Origin: Primulina eburnea
Taxonomy: Eukaryota; Streptophyta; Magnoliopsida; Lamiales; Gesneriaceae
Reading direction: 5' to 3'
DNA: 64,000 nucleotides
NCBI RefSeq assembly: GCF_022965805.1
Contig: NC_133106.1
Span: 35,391,913 to 35,455,912, forward strand
Made by a program: the position numbers and the translations under genes. The notes below the pieces were generated by a model. The model saw only the letters and a list, made by a program, of their open reading frames with translations. It searched no databases and was not told the origin of the DNA. Shown here one piece after another: positions 56,190 through 64,000 of the stretch (positions are counted from its first letter, which is position 1; every line of letters starts with the position of its first letter).

Positions 56190-57340
56190 GAAAAATTGTG
56201 TTCTTGTTTGAATTATTTCTTCTTGTTAAGATGAGTATTTTTCATTGTGCAATAATGGAAAATCAACTCTTATCAATTTGGAATGTAGTGCAGCAAATTA
56301 TTCGATTCTGTGTATTAACGACCTTTGAAGATGGAGCAAACGAGACATTCATATATCAACTGAAAAAGATCATATAACCCTTACCAGGAAGATGGTTTTG
56401 ATCGTGTCGATTCATGGTTCACTGATGTAAAACTTCGCGTGCCGACAAGTAAATTATGAGAAGAAATGGTGTTGTTGATAAAAATGATAGCTATTAAGAA
56501 TGTGTTTAAAATTAAATGAGAAGAGTCCATGGCCATGGCGGACATATATAGGCTCCGATTAGTTATGAAAAGGATAACGCGCACAAGGAAGAAAATTCTA
56601 CCCTAAAGCTTGTGCATGTGGATTAGTTGGGACACTTTCTTCGTGGATTCGTTAAAATCTGGACTCGTTTAAGCCTCGCAACCCAAATAAAGAAATGAAA
56701 TAATTGTTGAATCTTATGAAACAAGGTTCCTCGCCTTCTAGAAAATCGCGTCATGGAGAACTACACGGGAAGCTTTTGGCTTACCTTTGAACATTCGTGG
56801 CTGGTATAGGTCTAGTCTTCCATTTACATCGGGTGTTGTATCAATCGGTGCATTGTTTGATGTTTATTTCCTTCGTATTCAGTTTATTGTGTTTGATAAT
56901 GTAATTAAATGCTGCAAATAATTTGTAACGAATCCTATTCTAAAATCAAGCAAATAGATTAGGATAATGAAACTGTTTTTTAAAAAAATTAAAGTAAAAA
57001 ATAAACCAAGATGTGTGTGTGTATCTGTGTGTGTAATTCTTATATATTCTATTTTATTAAAGTTGAGGACATGATAGTAATCACCTATGAAGGACATCAA
57101 CTTTTTCTTCCAACTTTACTCTTATACGATACTAATACGACACTTTTGTTTTTTGTTTTTTTTTTAAATTTCAACATATTTTATTTTTATTTTATTTTTT
57201 TCAACAATTTAAATATCAATTTAATTCTTTCATAATTTATCAAATTTCATTTTAATACATCGATAATGATAAATAAAAATTGTATACACATAAGTCATTA
57301 TAAGCACTCGGCAGTGGGTTAAGCCTGCAATGTGTGGCGT
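56190..57340. other. upstream of the CYSTM gene; intergenic
   Basis: Presumably contains the first exon and promoter of the CYSTM gene. The short minus-strand frame at 56381-56584 is not convincing. A few (GTGT)n repeats lie near 57010-57035. Confidence 0.35.
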
Positions 57341-57871
57341 GAAGCCCAAAGTTTTCATATTAGGTTGACTCCACTAATGACGGGTGAGTCTATGTTCCTC
57401 CGGGAGCTTTACTCCCTCATCTCATAAATTGAAATGTGTTTTTTTTTAAAAAAAACATCATAATAAACTTTAAAAATTACAAGAAATTTACATTTACTAG
57501 GAAAAAAATTCTAACTCATCATTAATTTTATGAGTTAAAATCATCCAAAAAATGACCATAGTTTCTTTCAAATTTTATAATTTGTTTATTAAAATTCAGA
57601 ATTTTAAAATCAGATATTTTAAAAATAATAGTGATAATATATTTGTATTCGTTAATACTACACAAAAATGCAAGTTTATTTAATTTCAATTCTATTTAAT
57701 TTTTTTTGAAGCGAAAATTTATGTAAGTTTTTGTGTTTATATATGTTTTACTTTCATTTTTAAAACAAAATTTAATTTATTTAAAACATTCTTATTTGGA
57801 ACAAAAACTAATTTTTGGGTCCATCATAAAATAATTAATTATGTGGGGTCCAAAACAACTCTAACTCCATC

Positions 57872-57892
57872 AAAAAAAAAAAAAAAAAAAAA
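57872..57892. repeat. poly(A) tract
   Basis: About 21 consecutive A residues inside the 57344-58590 element; it could mark a retroposed fragment or simple slippage. Confidence 0.8.
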
Positions 57893-58078
57893 ACTATCAC
57901 TCTTAAAATATTCTTATTATTTTTAAACTTATCCTCTTATTTTAAAAGGGGTAAAAATTAATATTAATTTTTAAAATTATTTAAAACAATTCATAATTTT
58001 ATTTTATTTCTTTTAAATATATCTTTTTAGTAATAATTGTTTCCAATTTAGTTTAAATAACTAAAAATAAAAATATAG

Positions 58079-58258
58079 GCAAAAACTTGTGTGAAACGGT
58101 CTCACGGGTCATATTTGTGAGACGGATCTCTTATTTGGGTCACCCATGAAAAAGTATTACTTTTTATGCTAAGAGTATTACTTTTTATTGTGAATATGGG
58201 TAGGGTCGACCCGTCTCACGGATTATGACCCGTGAGACGGTCTCACATGAGACTAACT
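58079..58258. mobile_element. MITE, GAGACGGTCTCAC family, copy 4 (nested)
   Basis: The same ends and core as copies 1-3, in the same orientation, inside the larger TIR element, so it inserted after that element. Confidence 0.88.
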
Positions 58259-58594
58259 CAAAAATATATGAAGAATTTCTTGGAATATTTAAATTCTAGT
58301 ATTTAGATTTGAAATTTTAAATTAATATATATAATCATATTAATGGTCAAAGAATGAGTAAAAAAAATATGATTAGAAGTAAGAATGAATAATAAAATTA
58401 GATTCTTAAAAAAACAAAATTAAAAAATGAGGAGAAAAGGAGAGACAAATATAAAAAAGAAAGAAAAAAATAACAAAATAAGACACATATCCATTGTTAA
58501 AGGGAGGGGGAGTAATGCTCGCGGAAGAGCATAGACTCGCCCGGGTTACTAATGACGTAACTCAGTTAGATTGAAAACTTGGCCCGAGAGCCCA

Positions 58595-59100
58595 ATTATT
58601 ATACACCACAATTTAATCATAATGGTCCATTATTATTCATGTGACGTGATAAGCCCGAATTTTATAAGGATTTTAAGAATTTTATTTTATTATATTTGTA
58701 TTTATCTGATATTGTTAGTCTTTATTTTGTGATTATCCGAATTAATTTTATATTTTTTTAAATTAAAATAAAGGAAAAAAACCTAATTTTGGAAATAAAG
58801 TGATTTTACAAGAATTCTAAGGACAACAAAATGCCACGGAAATAAAAGAATAAAAAAAATTATTCTTTCTTGTCAAACACCATGAAAGCAAGGATAAGGA
58901 AGGATGTATTTTTTCAAATTTGGACATATCCATATGGAATCAGGAATCTCACCTTGTGAGAGAAGGGAGTTTTGATTAATTTTTTTTTTTAAAAAAGAGT
59001 TTAGTTTATTTATTTTCCTTGTCATTCACAGGCTACAAGAAAGGAAGGAAGAGAAAGAGACCATTTCAAATGGGAATCATGTCAGCCATGCTGAGATTTT
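58595..59100. other. intergenic, nothing recognised
   Basis: AT-rich sequence between two MITE copies, without supported features. Confidence 0.35.
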
Positions 59101-59104
59101 TGAG

Positions 59105-59285
59105 TAGGTTTTTTGTGAGACGATCTCACGAATCTTTATCTGTGAGACGGTCAACCCCACCGATATTCACAATAAAAATTAATACTTTTAGTATAAAAAA
59201 TAATATTTTTTCATTAATGACTCAAATAAAAGACCCTCATCACAAAATACGACCAATGAGACTGTCTCAGTCAAGTTTTTGTCAA
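59105..59285. mobile_element. MITE, GAGACGGTCTCAC family, copy 5 (inverted, diverged)
   Basis: Starts GTGAGACGATCTCACGAATC, ends ACGACCAATGAGACTGTCTCAG, and carries the family core in reverse complement (ATTCACAATAAAAATTAATAC). It is the most diverged of the five copies and has the opposite relative orientation of its core. Confidence 0.75.
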
Positions 59286-59289
59286 GATT

Positions 59290-61245
59290 TTTTTATTCAT
59301 TTCTAGAATTTATTTTATGAATTCAAACATTGTGTGTTTTTTTTCTAAATTTTATGGAATACATTTTTATAGACTAAGACCAACCAAACATAACTTTTTT
59401 TGATATTTGATTTATTTTCAATTTATTATTTTTCTTGATTTTAATTATTGATTAATGTTGGTTTAATAATTTTTGTTAACGTTCTTATCGCTTATTTATT
59501 TGTTTGTTGATTAATCATGAATCAGAAGATAAATAATTAAATATAGCAAGAAAGAAGTTAATCAACGCATTGTTAAATCGACTAAGAATAATATTCGATT
59601 TCAATATGCGGTTTTAGGTGAAACTGAAAATCCACAAAAATTTAATGTATTTAGATCTCATTATATTCAATTAAGAATAATTGAAATGTTAGATTTAAAT
59701 ATGTTTCTTAAATCGAGAAATCGTTTAATAAATAAATTGGAGTTTTGACCATGATTGTTAATCATTTAATAAATAATTAAATTTCAATACGTATCAACCT
59801 AATAATGTTTAGTACTGTTGTATGTCTTAGTTCTTTTTTTGAAGTTGAATTCTTTCTTCATCATAATTAATGGACGCTATCAATTTTCCAATATTTTGGT
59901 TTACCAACATAATTAAATTTTGTAATATTGGATATTAGGCGTTTTATTAAAAGTTATAGATCATAGTGACCGTATAACTTTAATATTTCAAATCATACAA
60001 CAGCACAAATGTCATGTTTCAACTGTTATCTTAGCAGAGATAATTATTATATTGAACTCAATTGGTGAAAATCATATACAACAAAAAAAGTGTTTGCCCA
60101 AATCTTAGTTGGGTTAAAAAATGATATGTGATTCTTGGTTCAGTCACTCTCACTTTCAAAAGTCCCAATCTGTATTTCATTGTCGGAAGATGCTGCCTTG
60201 GTGAACGGGGTCGTGGAGGGGACAAACAACAACTTTTGACAAGGATAGCAAATTAATGGAGTGTGATAGAGGTAAATATATTTTTGTATTCTTAATAATA
60301 ATAATAATAATAATAATAAACATTAGTATTTTAAATTTCTGTTTTGGAGTCTGTAATTAATGATGTTGGCTTCGCATAAAGATTTAAAAACACGAGACAT
60401 TTCCTATATACCCCACCCCACTTGCTTATTGCATTTCAGAATGACTTTTTCCATGTATTATTTGAAGTTATAACCAAGTAATGATAGATTTGTTATCTGT
60501 CGGATCAGAGATCATGTGTTTCAATTCCTATCTTGTACTTTTGATTTGGCACCCAATCGAAAAGTTCTCCGCTGAAATGATTCATGTTGTTTAGCTGAAC
60601 AGGTCAGAGTGGGGTAGAATATGTAGATATAGATATATATATATATATATATATATATAAGCAATATGATGATATTTGGACTATTTCTTGTTATGGGAAT
60701 TAGCAAAGGCAAGTTTATTATTATTTTTAAAACTATTTGGTGAATACCTACGTGTCAATATATTCGGAAAAAGCATGTGTTGCAATGTAATAATTGTTTT
60801 TGACAGACAGAACAACCGAAACATATTGTTTGAGCCGATGAACATTTTAAGATTTGAGTTACATTATTACCACCAACTATAACCAATCAGCTCAATCATT
60901 TTCCGTTTGAATTATATTTCAAAAACATTACAAAAGGATTTTTATAATGAAAATTTGGGCAATTTTGAATCATATATAATGTAGCCCAAGATGTAAAATC
61001 ATGTTGAGAATTATTAGATGCCCATTATGCTTTGAGTTTCGCTTTCACCCACCACCAAAAAGTAATCTTACCGGTCATGGCCCTCGAATTATTATTAATT
61101 TTTTTTTTGTGAGCTGTTATGGTCACACTTCACCATCAATTGCAAATAGCTCCTTTTTTCAAGTTTTTTTTGTTCTCTCCTTGAATTGTGCTTGTTAATT
61201 TTTAGACAAGCAATCAAAATTGGGGGGATTTTCAATTCAAAATTG
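59290..61245. other. intergenic with microsatellites
   Basis: AT-rich sequence with an (AAT)n run at about 60293-60319 and a (TA)n run at about 60633-60658. No gene supported. Confidence 0.4.
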
Positions 61246-61333
61246 TAATGAACATGTAGTATCCCGATGCCTAATTTGAGTTAATTATTGGATTAATTGT
61301 ATTTCGGTGGGATCGGAAGGACCGAACCGGGTT

Positions 61334-61566
61334 CGGATCGTCCGAAGTTGGTTCGGATCGTCCGAAGTGGGTTCGGATGGACCGTTCTGTTCGGAGTCAG
61401 ACGAGTCATGTCATGTCAGAGTTCGGATCGTCCGATCAGGGTTCGGATCGTCCGAAGACAGGTGGCTGGACACGTGGAAGACATGCAATGTTCGGATCGT
61501 CCGAAGTGGATCGGATCGTCCGAAGTGTACCGGATCGGAGCGTCCGAAGTGGATCGGATCGTCCGA
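61334..61566. repeat. array of CGGATCGTCCGA dyad motifs in the LTR U3 region
   Basis: Seven exact copies of CGGATCGTCCGA plus variants (such as CGGATCGGAGCGTCCGA and CGGATGGACCG) occur in about 230 bp immediately upstream of the LTR TATA box. Each copy is a near-palindrome, CGGA and TCCG half-sites separated by TCG. The spacing is irregular, so it is a motif cluster and not a simple satellite. Confidence 0.85.
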
Positions 61567-61573
61567 TCGTTGT

Positions 61574-61582
61574 CTATAAATA
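61574..61582 (+). promoter_or_regulatory. TATA box of the LTR promoter
   Basis: CTATAAATA directly downstream of the dyad array and followed by a GC-richer leader, which is the expected layout for the U3/R boundary in this LTR. Confidence 0.65.
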
Positions 61583-62599
61583 GAAGCGCGAGGCTTCACT
61601 TTTCACTCGCCAATTCCGAGAGTTCCAGAGCGTTTTAGTCGTTTCTGATGGGTTTCTAGTCTTTTCCCGAGGTTCGGGCACTAGCGGGGAGCTACTGGTT
61701 TTGTAGCGGAGCTGTGCTCTAGTTGGGGGCTAGCGGCATCAGTGGGCTGACTACGGACGCAGGTATAGTTCTGGGTTCCCTTTGAGATTTGGGAGTATCT
61801 ATTAGTCTAGTTAAGGCTTTTAGATGTGGTTTAGTGATATGGTATCACTTGGATTGTAGGCTTGATTCTAGGGCTGATTGCTAGGATCTACTGGTTTGAG
61901 GTACGAAAGTACTATCCGAGATAGCAGGATTGAGTATGCTTTACTATGTGTTGCATGTTTATATGTTGCATTATTATCTGTCATATGATGCATGGTTTAT
62001 TATGCGGCATTTGCATAATCATGTTGAGCCTGATTATCTTTGAGATAGCCTGTTGAGAGGGTGCTCAGCCCTCATTTGTTGTGGATGGTTGGACCCCGTT
62101 GGCCGACGGTGGTCAGGTCACCGGTATATCCACAGGTTCATTTGGTATGGGAGCCACCTCCTGGTGCGACGGCGCAGAGTGCTACATACCTTGACGTCAT
62201 TTGTCTGAGCAGTATTTCGTTATACCCAGATCCTGGTATCCAGTACATTTTGCATACATGCATGTCATAGTCTTGTATACTCATGCTTTCGGTACTGAGC
62301 GTTTTATGCTCACGTCCTCGGTTTATCTCTGTTTTGGACACCCTATTCGATGGGGCAGGTCTCAGGTTGGACGGTCCAGGAGGGAGTGGACAGGGAGCTG
62401 GCAGAGGTTGACCTGTAGTTGTTGGTATTTGTTCTTGGTATTTAGTTCGATCTGGTTGTTTAAGTATTTTGTACTTACAGATTCGATTGGGTTGTATTAC
62501 TGTTTTTCCGCTGTTTACCTGATTCAGTTTTAAATGTTAATTTTGCATGCTTAAGTTCTGATTAGTAGGTGATTCTGGAACGGGTCACTACAGAACACC

Positions 62600-63040
62600 T
62601 TTCGGCTTACTCCACTATGAACCGAACCCATTAATGTAAAGCTAACTCTCCTCATAGAAATTCTTGCATAAAGTTAACTCATTCTTTGAGGGAGATATGA
62701 TTCCCAAGTTGAATGGTTATTGCTTACTTTCCTTTTCAAGCATGAAGGTGGATTCTTGTCTTGACGATACAATACATTTTTCCTTTACAAAAGATGGAAT
62801 GAATTAATAAAAGCAAGAGTATTCCCAAGAAATCTTTCTACTCTTAAGTTTATATATAGCTAGCTTTTCCCCCTTGCCTTTTAGTTTGATGGGATGACAC
62901 CAAAAACCCTTAATTAAATATTTGGACACAAATCATTAGGTGGCATGAAAATTTATCATCAGATGCAATATTTTAACCGTATTCTATCAGTTGCCAATAT
63001 AAAAAGAAACAGTGAATCAAGATTTCATGAAATGGGAAAA
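62600..63040. other. sequence between the solo LTR and the Gypsy element
   Basis: No gene or repeat recognised. It is the host sequence, or older repeat DNA, into which both elements inserted. Confidence 0.4.
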
Positions 63041-63046
63041 TGGAAG

Positions 63047-63406
63047 TGATACTCCATGGATGAGCCCACTACCCCTGGCCCATCTCAAGCCCAAAAGGAA
63101 GACCTGCCCATCTAGGGCCCAGGTGTAGACCGGCCCATCTAGGGCCCAGGTATTCTCCTATAAATACCAGGTTTGAGTGTTCATTTAGGGGATGAATTCA
63201 CTATATTGTTTTCAGCAGCACCCTTAGCTGCTCCCCCCATATATCCTCAGTCACTGACTTGAGCGTCGGAGGGGCTACGCCAGGACATCCTCCTGGCCCC
63301 CTCTTAACGATCTTCTTTGTTATTTCAGGCTCAGGATAACTTCAAAACCCGCGTCTGGATTAGTGACACTTGCTGGGAGCGGACCCTAAATTTCCCGTGA
63401 GTATCA
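63047..63406 (+). mobile_element. 5' LTR of a Gypsy-type retrotransposon
   Basis: The 360-bp unit starts TGATACTC and ends with its exact reverse complement GAGTATCA, immediately followed by a primer-binding site. A TATA-like CTATAAATA lies near 63161-63169. Repeated GCCCATCTAGGGCCCAGGT segments (63107-63150) sit just upstream of it. The partner LTR is not in the window, so the target duplication (left side GGAAG) cannot be checked. Confidence 0.82.
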
Positions 63407-63407
63407 C

Positions 63408-63426
63408 TTGGCGCCGTCTGTGGGAA
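63408..63426 (+). promoter_or_regulatory. retrotransposon primer-binding site
   Basis: TTGGCGCCGTCTGTGGGAA starts one base after the LTR. This TGGCGCC-type sequence is the usual primer site of plant Gypsy elements of the Tat/Athila broad group. Confidence 0.75.
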
Positions 63427-63446
63427 GTTTGAGTTGAGACGTAGAT

Positions 63447-63702
63447 ATGGTAGGTAAGAGAGGGAGTGGAAGAGCTACCTCAGCATCATCACGTCCTCGG
63501 AGGGGACCTGAACCATCTCGTGCTGAGACAATATAGGAACAGCCGCATCTTGAGTCAAGACAGGAGCAACCCCGTCAAGAGACAAGAACCGAGCAACCCC
63601 TTCACGACACAAGGGTTGAGCAACCCCGTCCCAATGAGAATGTGGGGAACTTGACCCTAGAACAGTTGGGTCAATTTATCACCCGGACAGTGGATGAGGC
63701 CA
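63447..63702 (+). pseudogene. start of a Gypsy gag gene, broken
   Basis: An ATG at 63447 opens a Gly/Arg/Ser/Pro-rich gag-like N-terminus. After 28 codons there is an in-frame TAG (near 63531), followed by a further open stretch with repeated EQP(R/L) units and a helix-like LTLEQLGQFITRTVDEA segment typical of gag. The frame is then cut by an inserted LTR at 63703. The element is therefore both mutated and interrupted. Confidence 0.65.
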
Positions 63703-64000
63703 TGTAGTGACCCGTTCCAGAATCACCTACTAGTTGAGAACTAAGCATGCAATTAACCTAATTAACAAAAATCAGAGATAACAGCGGAAAAGTCAACAAA
63801 AAATACCGATAAACTAAACCAACCAGCTACTCAACGTCCTCCTCCTGCTCCTCCTGAGCTGTCCAACCTGAGGCCTGCCCCGTGGAAATGGGGTGTCCAA
63901 GAATAAACAAAACCGAGGACGTGAGCGATAAGAACGCCCAGTACAAAAGTATGAGTATACAGACCTATATGAAATGCACATGCTATGATCATGATACCGG
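63703..64000 (-). mobile_element. inverted, partial LTR of the solo-LTR family nested in the Gypsy element
   Basis: Begins TGTAGTGACCCGTTCCAGAA, the reverse complement of the end of the 61255-62592 LTR, and follows it (with moderate divergence) to the window end. It lies directly after the gag frame of the Gypsy element, so it is a later insertion; the five bases before it are GGCCA. Whether it is a solo LTR or a full element lies outside the window. Confidence 0.8.

Larger units (their letters stand above)
57344..58590. mobile_element. non-autonomous TIR element of about 1.25 kb
   Basis: The left arm (57344-57422) and the right arm (58501-58590) are imperfect inverted copies: GGGTGAGTCTATG, then TCCGGGAGC and TTTACTCCCTC on the left, against the complement of GAGGGGGAGTAATGCTCGCGG and AGCATAGACTCGCCC on the right. 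Arms also share a GCCCAA..GTTTTCA block at their outer side. The interior is AT-rich, without coding frames, and contains a nested MITE copy (58079-58258). No clean target duplication was found because the outer ends are not sharply defined. Confidence 0.65.
61255..62592 (+). mobile_element. solo LTR of a retrotransposon
   Basis: The 1,338-bp unit starts TGTAGT and ends ACTACA, and is flanked by the perfect 5-bp direct repeat GAACA (61250-61254 and 62593-62597). This is the classic product of recombination between the two LTRs of an integrated element. An array of CGGATCGTCCGA motifs (61334-61566) precedes a TATA box (CTATAAATA, 61574-61582), defining a U3 region. The last 300 bp are matched, in inverted orientation, by sequence starting at 63703, so the family has at least two members here. 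Frames through the motif array code only repetitive Arg/Ser/Asp sequence. Confidence 0.9.

Noticed and set aside
61297..61638. Three overlapping Arg/Ser/Asp-rich frames of 68-113 codons
   Set aside because: They are translations of the CGGATCGTCCGA motif array in the LTR U3 region and stay open because the motif lacks stops.

Overview
This is a window of an AT-rich plant nuclear genome. Every recognisable gene has an angiosperm family, most are split by GT-AG introns, and long intergenic stretches carry (TA)n microsatellites, MITEs and LTR retrotransposons. Protein matches and repeat style suggest a eudicot, perhaps an asterid; this is inference and no species can be named.

Host genes, left to right: a single-exon GRAS regulator of the LATERAL SUPPRESSOR (LAS/SCL18) type on the minus strand (5.4-6.7 kb); a nine-exon membrane-anchored J-domain protein on the minus strand (11.7-17.8 kb, 550 aa); a six-exon cytoplasmic receptor-like kinase of the CRPK1 type on the minus strand (30.0-32.3 kb, 392 aa); a three-exon NAC factor of the NAC1/NAC021 type on the minus strand (36.0-37.4 kb, 278 aa); a NARROW LEAF 1 (NAL1)-like trypsin-fold protease on the plus strand (45.6-48.4 kb, 593 aa); a five-exon plastid Iojap/RsfS-like ribosome-silencing factor on the minus strand (52.1-53.8 kb, 220 aa); and a small CYSTM protein on the minus strand (55.8-56.1 kb). 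I joined exons by hand; reading phase closes in each multi-exon model. A scrambled ribosomal protein eL27 pseudogene lies at 54.2-54.7 kb, and an unassigned split coding fragment near 51.2 kb.

The most striking region is 18.7-27.2 kb. It holds an apparently complete endogenous caulimovirid (plant pararetrovirus) genome on the minus strand: tRNA-Met primer site, three small ORFs, coat protein with zinc knuckle, movement protein, protease-RT-RNase H, transactivator-like protein, then promoter and poly(A) signal. The seven main frames are all open. The copy is linearised at the primer-binding site and lies between two inverted arms starting GGGGA, which are flanked by a perfect 9-bp direct repeat (ATAAATATT). 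That is the signature of a Mutator-like transposon insertion. Either the virus entered a MITE, or a transposon carries a whole virus genome.

The right end (57-64 kb) is repeat-rich. It holds a TIR element of about 1.25 kb with a nested MITE, and a solo LTR of 1,338 bp with perfect 5-bp target duplications and an array of CGGATCGTCCGA motifs upstream of its TATA box. A Gypsy-type element (360-bp LTR, primer site, broken gag) follows, and is interrupted by a second, inverted LTR of the solo-LTR family that runs off the window. At least five copies of one short MITE family (GAGACGGTCTCAC termini) are scattered from 33 to 59 kb.
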